From: Anaeromyces robustus | Taxonomy: Eukaryota; Neocallimastigomycota; Neocallimastigomycetes; Neocallimastigales; Neocallimastigaceae | Direction: 5' to 3' | NCBI GenBank assembly: GCA_002104895.1 | Contig: MCFG01000354.1 | Span: 1-64,000, forward strand | DNA length: 64,000 nucleotides | Position numbers and translations under genes: made by a program | In this document: piece after piece, positions 27,917 to 39,300 of the stretch | How positions within the stretch are numbered: the first letter of the stretch is position 1 | How the letters are laid out: every line of letters starts with the position of its first letter | The notes under the pieces: model-generated | What the model saw: only the letters and a program-made list of their open reading frames with translations | Told to the model about the DNA's origin: nothing | Databases searched by the model: none

Positions 27917-29419
27917 TAGAATGAAACTTCATCCTAAAAAAAAAATATTAGCAACTGTATCAGATGATAAATATTGGAAAATGTGGGCTTTCCCAAGTGG
28001 TGAACTAATAATGAGTGGTATGGGTCATTCTGATTGGATTGCTGACTGTGATTTCCATCCAAAGTAAAAATATAAAAAATTATATATATACTAACTACAT
28101 AAATATAATAATAAATATTATACATATTATATATAATTTTTAATAAATAAATAAATCTATAATAAATTAATTTATTATTACCATATATATATATATATTT
28201 TTGAAAATAATTCAGAGGAGGACAATTAGCAACAGCTTCTGGTGATAGTACAATTAAAATATGGGATTTCTTAAAAGGACAAGCTATTTCCACTTTATCA
28301 GATCATACTCAAGCTGTTTGGGGATGTGCCTATCACGATTTAGGTGATTTTATTGTTAGTGGTTCTATGGATCATACAGCTAAACTTTGGGATATCCAGA
28401 TGTAAATACATTTTTATATATATACTACCAAATATTTAATATAATTTTATAAATTATATAGTAATAAATATTATAGTATTATTATAAATTATTAAAAAAT
28501 ATATTAAAGTATAAATATATATTTATTACATTATTATTAATTGATATATATATTCACTCTTTTTTTTTTATTGATAGGGAAAAATGTAAACATACTTTCA
28601 GAGGTCATAGTGATTCTGTGAATAATGTTGGTTTCCAACCCTATTCTAATATTATGTATACATGTTCAAGTGATAAATCTATCTCTTTATGGGATATTAG
28701 AACTGGTATGGTTACTCAAACTTTATATGGTCATAATAATTCTATCAATTGTGGTGCTTTCTCTATTAAAGTAATTATCAATATATATATATGTTAAAAT
28801 ACTTGAATAATATTATATTTTTTTATAAATATATATTACTTTATGAAATATTATAAATCATATAAATAAACTTTTTTTATATCTAATAATATTAACTATT
28901 AAAAACGTATATTAATATATATTTCACATTTAAATTAAATATTATTTAAAAAAAAAAATTTTTTTTTTTTAGGGTAATTCATTTGCTTCTTGTGATGCTG
29001 ATGGTATAGTTAAAGTTTGGGATATTCGTACGAATGTAGTATTAACTTCTATAAATTACGGACCAAGTTCTGTAAATAAAATATCATTTGATCCAAGTGG
29101 TACTATATTAGCTATTGGAAGTGATGATGGATCTTGTAAATTGTAAGTATATTTATGTATAATGTTAATACTAATATTTTTATATTATATATTTTTAAAT
29201 AATATATTTATTAATCATCTTACTAATTACAATAATGTCTTTTATAAATATAAATAATATACAAATAATAATAATAATAAAAGATTTAATTGTAATACAC
29301 GAACTAATATAAGATCTCTAGATGAAAAGGAAGAATCTGTACAAACAGTATTATTTGATAATAATGGTGAATACCTTATTATCGCTGGTTCAGAAGGATA
29401 TTATCAAATTTATAAATAA
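25489..29419 (+). CDS. SPAG16: SPAG16/PF20-like axonemal WD40 protein, 12 exons
   Basis: Join 25489..25573, 25776..25925, 26123..26262, 26513..26658, 26885..27110, 27260..27317, 27435..27726, 27920..28063, 28216..28401, 28578..28770, 28973..29142, 29284..29419. The spliced frame gives 641 residues, near SPAG16 length. The order is acidic N-terminus; LisH-like VVEDYIRNFFYSRGLKKSLE followed by EEWYEF (about 103-131); coiled coil (to about 270); an Asn-rich linker; and seven WD40 repeats (about 353-641: KYWKMW, TIKIWD, TAKLWD, SISLWD, IVKVWD and two weaker). The YIRNFF/GL/EWYE block followed by C-terminal WD40s is characteristic of SPAG16/PF20, a central-pair protein of motile flagella, so the likely role is zoospore motility. 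All introns have GT..AG ends; one donor is GTTAGT and one is GTGAAC. Exon 1 and the exon 2 boundaries are the least certain. Confidence 0.85.
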
Positions 29420-32400
29420 ATTAAATAAAATAAAAGAAATTTCTTATTTTTCTTTTTTTTAATCATTTTATGCCTATAAATTTTTTTTTTACATATATAT
29501 ACTATACTTTTGATTTTTTTTATTATATTATTATAAAAATAAATAATTAATAAAATTTTAATATAAATTATATATTTTGTTCATTAAATAATTTTATATA
29601 AATATTTAAAACATAAAAAAACAAATTAATACACATTTATAGTATAATTGAAAAATTATTAACTGCCTATTACTAAATTTATATAAATTAAAATAAATAT
29701 ATAATAAATAATAAATTTAAATATTATGATATTAATTATTGATTATAAAATACTGTAGAATAAAATTTCTATTATCATTTAACTTTATGTTTTTTATTTC
29801 TTTTTTACCTTTATGTTTTTTTTTTTAATTTATATATTTCTTTATATTGTATTTTTATTTTTATTTTTATTCATAAAATAATGTATTAAAAATGCATATA
29901 ATTAAAATTTTTATATAGAAAATGTTTTCTAATTATTAATTATTAAAAGCACACACACACATACACACACACAAAGTATTTTCTATTACTTTACGGTGAT
30001 AAAAAATAATAATAAATAATATAAAAATAATTTTCTATTTTCTTCTTTTTCATATTATTATTGTATTTATCATTTTGAATTCTTGATATAATACACATTT
30101 TTATAAAAAAAAAAAAATTCTCAGTTTTTTCTTACTGAGCTTTCAGCAATGTTTGATTTCTTGAATAATAATATATATATTAATATTAAAATATTTCTTT
30201 TAAATATATATATTTATTTAATATATTTTCAAAAAATATTCTACTTAATTATTTTCTATTAATTACTATTAAATATTATTTATCAATTTATAACTATTTT
30301 TTATTATTATTTATTATTTATTTTATAATTTTCTATAATTAATTATTTATTATTAATTAAGATATAAGTATTTTAAAAGAATGATAATAAATAATTAAAT
30401 GGAAAACTTTTTATCTTTTTTTTTTAATTATTAATGATTAAAATAACGGCATAAACGGCTAATTTACAAAATTATAATCAAATTTTCAATATTAATTTAT
30501 TTACTTTTTCTTTTTTTTTTTTATTTATTATTTATTTAAAAAAGATAAAACTTTAAATTTAAATTAATTTTTTTTTTCAATTATGAAACTTTAAAATTAT
30601 TTAAAATTTAATTTTTCAAATTTTGAAATTGAAAAAATTAAATTTCAAAAAGATTTATAAAATATTCATTTTTAATATATATTTAATATTATTTAGTTAT
30701 TAATTAAATTAAATAATTTATTTCATCAACATCTAACCCTAAATAATTTGTGTAATGAAACTGAAAAAAAAAAATTCTAAAATAAAATGTAAAACATGGC
30801 AAAACAAATAATTTATTAATTAATTATTAATTAGTTATTAAGTATTAACAATTAACAATATAATACTATATTAATTATCTAATAATTATTTTTTTATTTT
30901 AACTTTATAATTGTTACTATTAATTAATATATATTAATTATCTAATAATTATTTTTTTATTTTAACTTTATAATTGTTACTATTAATTAATATATATTAA
31001 TTATCTAATAATTATTTTTTTATTTTAACTTTATAATTGTTACTATTAATTAATATATATTAATTAATAATAATAATTATAAAGTATTATTATAATAAAT
31101 AATAATTCTTTTTTTTCAATTTTTTGTTTTCTTTTTATAACTATAATAATGAAGAAAGTTATTTTATATAGTATCAACGAAAAATGATTAAAAAACTATC
31201 AATAATTAATGATTATTTATAATAAAGGAGTATCATATTTTTATATATAAATGTAGAATACAACTATTTTATATATTTATAAATAAATGATATATGTATC
31301 ATAAAGCATAATAAAATAAATAAAAAAGTATTTTCGAAACTGAAGTATTTTACATTTATAGAACAGAATATTAAAACTCCTTTTTTTCCCCTTTCTTTTT
31401 ATATTTATATTTTTTTATTATAAAAATATGTATATAACTTTTTTTTCCTTAAAATTTTTCCTGTAATTATTTAAGGGTAAAATTTTTTCAAAAATTCAGG
31501 TAAAAAAAAAAAAGGAGAAAAAATTTTTTTCTTTAATTTATATCATTTATTTATTTTATTTGATTTATGTTAACTTAAAAAAAATCAGTAAAATCGAAAA
31601 CTTTAAAATATCCGCTTTCTAAAAGTAAAAACTTTTATTACCATATTAAGTAAATTTTACTCTTTTTTTTTTCATTTCTTTTTTTTATTTATAATATAAA
31701 ATTTATATTTAAATTATTTGAAGTATTTCTTTCTTGTTTGGTTTATTATTTATATTATTAAATAGTATTATTAATTATAATGATATTTAATTTATTAATG
31801 TTTCATTATTATTTATTTATTAATCATTTATTTTATTATAAAATTCTTGATATATATTTATAAATACATATTAATTCTATTCTTTTTCTGTCCTATTTTT
31901 TTTAATATTCTTTATTTTATAATATTATAATGTTTTTTTTTTAGATATTTAATATAATTGAAATATGTTGATTATTATATAATATATTTCAAAATTTTAA
32001 ATATATATATATATTGTTTTTAATAAAGTATTATAAACTTTTTAAATCTTATTTTATCAATTATTAATATTTATTAATAACTAATACTTTTTTTTTTTTA
32101 GTTTTGATATAATAAAAATATAGTAAAACTTTCATCTTTTTATCGCTATCATATTCATTTTGTGAGCTTTTTTAATTTATCTTCTTTTTTCTTAAAGTAA
32201 TAAAAGATTTGCTATCTAATGATTTAATAATTTATATACAGTACATCTCTATAAAACTGAAAAAATATATATTTTTTATTTATAATAATTTGCTTTTTCT
32301 TCTATTTTTTATTATTTCGTTCTAATAATTATTTTTTCTAATATTTTTTATTTATAATAATTTGTTTTTTCTTATATTTATTTCACTTATAATAATTTGT

Positions 32401-32813
32401 TTTTTTTCTATTTATTTCGATTTTTAGATTTTCCTTAATTTATCTTTCATTTGTAACAAAAAAAAAAAAAAGTTTTATTATAATAATTAATATGATAATT
32501 ATTATTAATGAATAATTATATTTAATTAATATATTTTTTAAATTAATATTAAAAGTTATCTAATATATAAAAAAAAAGATGTATATATATTTTATTTTAT
32601 TTTAAACCTTTTTAATGTTTTTAAAAAGTTTTATTTTATAATTAATATTTCATTTGGTTATTATATTATATTATATATATTATGATATTTATTAGTTAAG
32701 TATTTTCTATTTCCAAAATTTTTCTTTAATTATTGTGGAGAAATTTTATTTATTAATATATTAATAATAAAGATAGAATATTTAGGTAAATTTAAAATTA
32801 ATTTAACTTATTT

Positions 32814-32844
<31 letters not shown>

Positions 32845-33352
32845 TTTTTTTTTTGTTGACATAAAAATTAAGACTTCTCCACTAAATGTATTTATTTATT
32901 ATATATAAAATTAAAGATGACAATGATGTCATTTATTAATTAATATAAAATGGGTTATTCATGTAGTAATTGTTATTTAATGAATGCAATCAAAAGGTGA
33001 CACTGGGATTATCTACAATATGTTTATGTTGTACATTGTATATTAAAAGAACATATTTAATATATAAAGCTTAATATTTGAATATATAGAAATAACCTTT
33101 TGTTATTATTTATTTAATATTTATTTATTATTTATTATTTATTATTTATTATTATTTATTTTCAATTTATTTTTTTTAAAAAAAAACAAAAGAAAAGAAA
33201 AAAAACAAATTGACTTGTGTTATAAAAATACTAAGAAAACTAATATAACTTAAATATTAAAAATATATATTATAAATGTATTATATTATATATAAAATAT
33301 TTATTAATTAAATGAATTATTTTATTGTGTATATTAATATATTATAAGTATC

Positions 33353-33383
<31 letters not shown>

Positions 33384-33939
33384 GAATACAAGTGTTACTA
33401 GTATAAATGATTTTTATTTATTTTTTAATCAATTTTTTTTTTAAAAAAATTTTTTTTTGATTAAAGATATATATTATATATATTCTATTAATATATAATA
33501 TGTATTATACAAATATATTATTTATGACATAATATATTTTAATTTAAAAAACATATATTTTTACATTATTTATTTACATTTAATGTAAATTGATATGTAT
33601 GCATAATATTTAATTAATAATCTTTAAATTAAACTATAAAAGATTAATTATTATTTCATAAGAATCATTTAATATAAAAAGTTTTAAATTTTCTTCTTTC
33701 TTTTATTCTTTCTTTCTTTCTTTCTTTCAATTAGAAATATTAAAATTTCTAAAAATAATAATTTAATAAAAACTTTTACATAAGGTAATATTTATATTTT
33801 TTTTTTTTATAAAAAATAGGTTTTATTAATATAAAAACATACGCAAGTAAGACTAATTTCAAATTTACTTTTTTTTTTTAAATTATTGTTTATATTTATT
33901 ATATAACTACTTTATATACTATTTGTAAATTTTTTTAAT
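29420..33939. other. Gene-free region between the SPAG16-like and flavoenzyme genes
   Basis: I see no supported gene. Contents: a CA-rich patch at about 29950-29974, a 63-bp tandem repeat near 30871-31070, degenerate ttataataatttg repeats at about 32280-32400, (TTTA)n at about 32815-32846, a poly-A run near 33358-33383, and TTTC repeats at about 33705-33730. One short ATG frame near 32949 (MGYSCSNCYLMNAIKR) ends after 16 codons. Confidence 0.55.
30871..31070. repeat. 63-bp tandem repeat, just over three copies
   Basis: The unit starting ttaattatctaataatt and containing tttaactttataattgttac recurs at 30871, 30934 and 30997, with a partial fourth start near 31060. Copies are almost identical, so the array is young. 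Confidence 0.9.
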
Positions 33940-34156
33940 AAAAACAAAACAAATAAACAAAACCAAAACTAAAACAAATAACTAAAACCAAAACTAAAAA
34001 AAAAACAAAAACAAAAACAAAAATAAAAACTAAAATAAAAACTAAAACAAAAATAAAAACTAAAAACAAAAATAAATAAACTAATATGTATATATAATTT
34101 TTTTTGTAATATTAATTGATTTTTTTCTTCATTTTTTTAAGGATAATAAGACCATA
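33940..34156 (+). promoter_or_regulatory. Probable 5' UTR of the flavoenzyme gene with A/C-rich tract and possible UTR intron
   Basis: An almost pure A/C(/T) tract (repeats of aaaac and aaaataaaaactaaa) covers about 33940-34080, directly upstream of the flavoenzyme ORF. It is followed by a possible 54-nt 5' UTR intron, 34088-34141 (GTATAT...TTTTTTTAAG), ending 15 bases before the start codon. An unstructured A/C-rich leader is plausible, but there is no direct evidence of the transcript. Confidence 0.35.
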
Positions 34157-36043
34157 ATGAGTAATACATTATTTAGTCCAATAAAAGTTGGACGTATGAC
34201 AGTAAAAAACAGAATTGAATGTGCTCCTTATGGAACTGGTCTTTTTAGAAATGATGGTGCTTGTGGTAACAAGGAATTAATGCATTTCAGAAACCTTGTT
34301 CGTGGTGGAGTAGGTATGGTATGTATTGGAACAGCTAATTGTAGTCTTGATAATCCTCCACCACCAGGACCAACTATACCTTATTTACATAATCAATTTT
34401 TACTTAATAGTTACAGTAATTTAGTAGAAATTGCCCATCAATATGATGTTAAAATTGGTTTTGAACTTTTTGGTGCAAAGGAATTATTTATGCCAGCTAT
34501 GGTTTATGTAAATACTTATACTAAAGAAGATATTCAAAATTATCAAAAAGGTGTTGTTGATGCTGCTGTAAATGTTCGTGATATTGACGCTGATTATATC
34601 TTAATTCATGGTGGTCATGGTATGATACCTGCTGCTTTCTATAGAGAATCTACCAATAAAAGAACTGATGAATATGGTGGTAGCTTTGAAAATCGTATTA
34701 GAATCACTAAAGAAATTCTTCAACAAATTCGTGAAAAGGTAGGAGATAAGCTTACTATTGAATATCGTATTTCCGGAGAAGAAATGCAAGAAGGTGGTCT
34801 TAAAATAGAAGATCAAATTAAATTTGCCCAAGCTATTGAAGAATATATTGATATTTTCAATATTTCAAGAGGGGTTCTTGAATACGAAGAAGACTGGCCA
34901 TTCGTTTTCCCATCCGTATATGAACCAAGAAAAATAAATGTAGCTAATGCTGCTAAATTTAAAGCTGCTCTTAAAAAACCTGTTAGTGTTATTGGTGGTA
35001 ACAGTATGTTTGTTGCTGAAGAAATTATTGAAAGTAATTCCGCTGATATGGTTGCCATGGTTCGTCCACTTATTGCCGATCCAGATTGTGTTGAAAAGTT
35101 TAGATTAGGAAAAGCCGATGAAATTCGTCCATGTATTCGTTGTAACATGTGTATTCACAGATGTCATACTAGACTTTTAGATATTCGATGCTCTGTCAAT
35201 CCACTTATGGGTAGAGAAGAATACTTTGGAAGAATTGATAAGAGAATAGATACTAAAAAAGTTTTAATTATTGGTGGTGGTCCTGCTGGTATGGAAGCCG
35301 CTAGAACTGCTAGTATGAGAGGTCATTCTGTTATTTTAGTTGAAAAGACCGATAAACTTGGTGGTAATTTCATTCTTGCCACTAAAGAATCATTTAAGGA
35401 AGATTTAAAGAAATATTTAGAATGGTCTATTAGAACCGTTAAAAAGGATAAAAATATTGAAATTAGAATGAACACTGAAGGTACAGCCGATTTAGTTAAG
35501 AAGGAAAATCCTGATGTATTAATTATTGCTGTAGGTAGTGTTCCAATCATTCCAACATTTACAGCTTCTGGAACTGAAAAGGTTCAATGGATTGGTGATG
35601 CCACTAAAGAATCACTTGGTAAGAATATTGTTGTAGCCGGTGGTGGTTTTACTGGTCTTGAAGCTGCTTATGATTATGCACTTGACGGCAAGACTGTTAC
35701 TGTGATTGATATGATTCCAGAAAAAGAACTTGGTCAAGGTGCTTCTGTTATGAATAAAATATCACTTATGCAAAAGTTAAAGACCCATAAGGTTAAATTA
35801 ATTTGTGAAAGTAAAGTAGAAGATGTCACTACAGAAGGAGTAAAGATCAGCAATAAAGATGGAGAATCTGTTATTCCATGTGATAATGTTGTTCTTGCTC
35901 TTGGACAACGTAAGAATACTGCTGTTGTAGATAATTTAAAGGATATTGTTGAAAAGACTTATGTCATTGGAGATTGTTCTAATGTTGGTGGAACATTATT
36001 AAATGCTGTTCGCGCTGGTTTTGAAATAGCATTTGATATATAG
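34157..36043 (+). CDS. Old Yellow Enzyme / 2-enoate (2,4-dienoyl-CoA) reductase-like FMN-FeS-FAD oxidoreductase
   Basis: Intronless, 628 residues, slightly shorter than typical bacterial 2,4-dienoyl-CoA and 2-enoate reductases. Residues 1 to about 320 form the OYE TIM barrel: SPIKVGRMTVKNRIE at the start, HGGHG at 151-155, and RTDEYGGSFENRIR after it (FMN and substrate site). A Cys cluster C326-x2-C329-x2-C332 with C336 and C345 should hold the 4Fe-4S cluster. Then comes an FAD domain (GGGPAG at 373-378), a nested NAD(P) domain (AGGGFTG near 495), and a C-terminal VIGDC motif. Such enzymes pass electrons from NAD(P)H through FAD and Fe-S to FMN, reducing activated C=C bonds. The architecture is common in anaerobic bacteria. 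With no intron in a gene neighbourhood that is intron-rich, transfer from a rumen bacterium is likely. The substrate cannot be told from sequence; it has no obvious targeting peptide. Confidence 0.9.
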   Translation: MSNTLFSPIKVGRMTVKNRIECAPYGTGLFRNDGACGNKELMHFRNLVRGGVGMVCIGTANCSLDNPPPPGPTIPYLHNQFLLNSYSNLVEIAHQYDVKIGFELFGAKELFMPAMVYVNTYTKEDIQNYQKGVVDAAVNVRDIDADYILIHGGHGMIPAAFYRESTNKRTDEYGGSFENRIRITKEILQQIREKVGDKLTIEYRISGEEMQEGGLKIEDQIKFAQAIEEYIDIFNISRGVLEYEEDWPFVFPSVYEPRKINVANAAKFKAALKKPVSVIGGNSMFVAEEIIESNSADMVAMVRPLIADPDCVEKFRLGKADEIRPCIRCNMCIHRCHTRLLDIRCSVNPLMGREEYFGRIDKRIDTKKVLIIGGGPAGMEAARTASMRGHSVILVEKTDKLGGNFILATKESFKEDLKKYLEWSIRTVKKDKNIEIRMNTEGTADLVKKENPDVLIIAVGSVPIIPTFTASGTEKVQWIGDATKESLGKNIVVAGGGFTGLEAAYDYALDGKTVTVIDMIPEKELGQGASVMNKISLMQKLKTHKVKLICESKVEDVTTEGVKISNKDGESVIPCDNVVLALGQRKNTAVVDNLKDIVEKTYVIGDCSNVGGTLLNAVRAGFEIAFDI

Positions 36044-37419
36044 AATGTTAATAATAATAATAATAATAAAATTTTTTTTTTTAAAATAATAATACAAAAT
36101 AAAAATAAATAATTCGAAATTTAAAAATAAAAAATAAAAATAATAAAAAAAATTCAAAAAATTCAAAAAAAATTCAAAAAAAATTCAAAAATATATAAAA
36201 AAAAATTCAAAAAAATTCAAAAAATATAAAAAAAAGGAAAAAAAAAATTCAAAAAATTCAAAAATAAAAAATTAAAATATATTTGAATAAAAAATGTAAT
36301 AAAGGATTAAACCGTTTACAAATATATTTGAATAAAAATTGTAATAAAAATATTTTACATATAAAATGTTAATAAAAAAAAAAATAAACTAAAAAAAAAA
36401 AAAGATTTAAATGAAAAAATCTAAATATATAAATTTATATATATATATATATATGTATATATATGTATATCAATAAAAATTTATAATATTTAGTAAATAA
36501 TTTTTTTATTATTATTTTTATTATTTTTATAATTCTTAGTTGTGATGATTAGTAGTTATTAGAATTGGAAAAGTTCTGATAGTGGAGGCAGTGATATTAG
36601 TTTGTTAAGATAAAAATAAGTAAAAGTTAAATCAAATATTTATATATATATATACATATTTTAGTTCACTTTTTTATACTACTTTTTCCCCTCCAGTATT
36701 ATTCATTATTATCTATAATGTTTAATTGGTTTTCTTTTTTTTTTTTTTTTTTATTTTTTTTTTAGTATCCTTTTTTTCATTATGTGTTTTTTTTTATGAT
36801 TAATGTGTATTAATATTTAAATTCAATAAAGATGATGTACGAATTGTGAGTTATAAAAAAAAAAAAAAATTTACTTTTATATATATATAATTTTTTTTTT
36901 TTTTTTTTTTTGGAGTATTTAAAATATTTTATCCAATAAATTAAATACCTTTTTAATAAAAAAAAAATTTCAAATGATGTAATCTTTTCATTTTATATTT
37001 TTTTTTTGACAATAAAATTAAAATCCATTTTTTTTTTTTTTTAAAAAAAATAAAGTTTAAATAATAATAAAATTTCAATATATGTTAAAAAATCTATATT
37101 ATATAATATATGTAATTTTTGTTGAAATAATAATAAAAAATTTTTTATTTATTTAATAGATTAAAATTTAATAAAAATTTATTATTATTATTATTATTAT
37201 ATATATATATATACATATAATTTTTATTATTTTATATAGTTATTATTAATAGTAATTAGTAGTAATTAGAATTGGAAAAGAGTCTTAGTATTGGTGTAGT
37301 ATGTTAGAATATAAATAAAAGTGAAATCAAATATATATATATACATATACATATTTTATTTCACTTTTATATATATAAAATTTTTTTTTGTAATATTTAA
37401 CTCTTTGAATTTTCAACAG
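36044..37419. other. Repeat-rich region upstream of the 350-bp array
   Basis: No intact gene. An A-rich 3' flank with aaattcaaaaa repeats (36145-36270) follows the flavoenzyme. A block beginning agaattggaaaag and ending near a TA-rich patch and ttcactttt occurs at about 36540-36690 and again at about 37240-37380. A block containing ttcaaatgatgtaatc and gacaataaaattaaa (about 36968-37030) recurs on the far side of the array at about 39310-39370. So the whole 36.5-39.4 kb interval is built of related duplications. Confidence 0.6.
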
Positions 37420-37590
37420 TGGCACGAACTATTTATCAAAAGTTCATCAGAGTCTTTTGTTCTGGCTATAGAAGGTCTGTAGCATTTTTTTTACAGTTAT
37501 TATACTTGTTGTTATTATATCAACTGAAGAGAATCTGAAAAGATATATATTTACAATTAAGAACTTTTAAGGAGGCTTCAAGGACATTGA
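37420..37590 (+). pseudogene. Protein-like relic adjoining the 350-bp array
   Basis: After an acceptor-like ttttcaacag, a frame of 20 codons from 37420 (WHELFIKSSSESFVLAIEGL) runs to TAG at 37480. A second fragment after a poly-T/ACAG at about 37493 reads STEENLKRYIFTIKNF before a stop. Base composition here is clearly less AT-rich than the surroundings, which suggests degenerate exons. I do not recognise the protein family. Confidence 0.3.
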
Positions 37591-39300
37591 TATCGAAAAG
37601 TAATAAGGAATAGAGTATATTCTTACACGGATTCGAATAGTATTCAATTCGTTGAATGAGAAAGGTTAGAAAAAATTTTTTATTTTGACTAATATCTATA
37701 ATAAATTTTACTTTTTTTTTTATATATCCTTTATTACTTTTATTATTTTGGATTTCATATATTGTATATTCTTTACTTATATATAATTCTATATATCACA
37801 TATATGGTACTTTTAAATTAAATAAAGATTAATCCTAATCTAATATATATATATATATCTATATAAAATTTACATTTTATCCAATAATTTAAAATACTTT
37901 TTAATAAAAAGACTTCGAAAAGATATAAGGCATGGAATATATTTAGACATTTATTTGAATGATATTCAATTCGTTGAATGGGAGAAGTTAGAAAAAGTTT
38001 AACTCTTATCCATTTTTATTTATTTAATATTTTTTATTTTGATTAATATCTATAATAAATTTTATTTTTTTTCTATATCCTTTATATTACTTTTATTTAT
38101 TTTACATTTCATGTATTATATATTCTTTATTTTTAAATTAAATAAAGATTAATCCTAATCTAAAAAAAAACAATATATATATAAAATTTACATTCTTTTA
38201 TAAAAAAAAAAAAAAAAAAAACATTTTATCCAATAAATTAAAATACTTTTTAATAAAAAGACGTCGAGAAGATATAAGGCATGGAATATATTCAGACACT
38301 GATTTGAATGATATTCTATTCGTTGAATGGGAGAGGTTAGAAAAAGTTTAACTCTTATCCATTTTTATTTATTTCATATTTTTTATTTTGACTAATATCT
38401 ATAATAAATTTTACTTTTTTTTTTTTTTATATCCTTTATTACTTTTATTATTTTGGATTTCATATATTGTATATTCTTTACTTATATATAATTCTATATA
38501 TCACATATATGGTACTTTTAAATTAAATAAAGATTAATCTTAATCTAATATATATATATATATCTATATAAAATTTACATTTTATCCAATAATTTAAAAT
38601 ACTTTTAATAAAAAGACATTGAAAAGATATAAGGGATGGAATATATTCAGATACTGATTTGAATGATATTCTATTCGTTGAATAGGTTAGAAAAAGTTTA
38701 ACTTTTATCCATTTTTATTTATTTCTTATTTTTTATTTTGATTAATATCTATAATAAAATTTAAAATATATTTTTTTTCTAGATACTTTATTACTTTTAT
38801 TATTTTACATTTCATGTATTACATATTCTTTACTTATTTATAATTCTATATATTACATATATGCTCTTTTAAAATAAATAAAGATTAATCTTAATCTAAT
38901 ATATATATATATATAAAATTTACATTTTTTCCAATAAATTAAAATACTTTTAATAAAAAGACATCGAAAAGATAAAAGGCATGGAATATATTTAGACACT
39001 GATTTGAATGATATTCTATTCGTTGAATGAGAGAGGTTAGAAAAAGTTTAACTTTTATCCATTTTTATTTATTTCATATTTCTTATTTTGATTAATATCT
39101 ATAATAAATTTTATTTTTTTCTATATCCTTTATATTACTTTTATTTATTTTACATTTCATGTATTATATAATATTCTTTATTTTTAAATTAAATAAAGAT
39201 TTATCCTAATCTATAAAAAATAATATATATATAAAATTTACATTTTTTTATAAAAAAAAAAAACACATTTTACCAATAAATTAAAATACTATTTTAATAA
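37591..39300 (+). repeat. Tandem array, five copies of a ~350-bp unit with an embedded protein-like segment
   Basis: Copies start at about 37591, 37913, 38262, 38617 and 38962 (spacings 322, 349, 355, 345). Each has a roughly 85-base GC-richer core and an AT-rich spacer. The spacer carries shared blocks such as ttttatttatttcatattt, attaatatctataataaa, aattaaataaagattaatc and ccaataaattaaaatac. In one frame the core of copies 2 and 3 is open for 29 codons to a shared TAA (38000-38002 and 38349-38351), with the central motif GIYSDTDLNDILFVEW. Copy 1 has TGA in the core, copy 4 two stops and a deletion, and copy 5 TGA. The core sits behind an AAAAAG acceptor-like site. The likely origin is amplification of one exon plus its 3' flank. 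The protein family is unknown. Confidence 0.7.

Noticed and set aside
30736-30745. taaccctaaa, resembling a telomere repeat
   Set aside because: A single occurrence with no tandem repetition, so it is not telomeric.
32949-32999. MGYSCSNCYLMNAIKR, faintly like the start of a dockerin (GYSC)
   Set aside because: It stops after 16 codons and lacks the CC, DGTWG and WCG signatures.
37628-37650. gattcgaatagtattc, resembling a tRNA T-arm (B box)
   Set aside because: No A box, acceptor stem or anticodon arm can be drawn around it. It is part of the first copy of the ~350-bp array.
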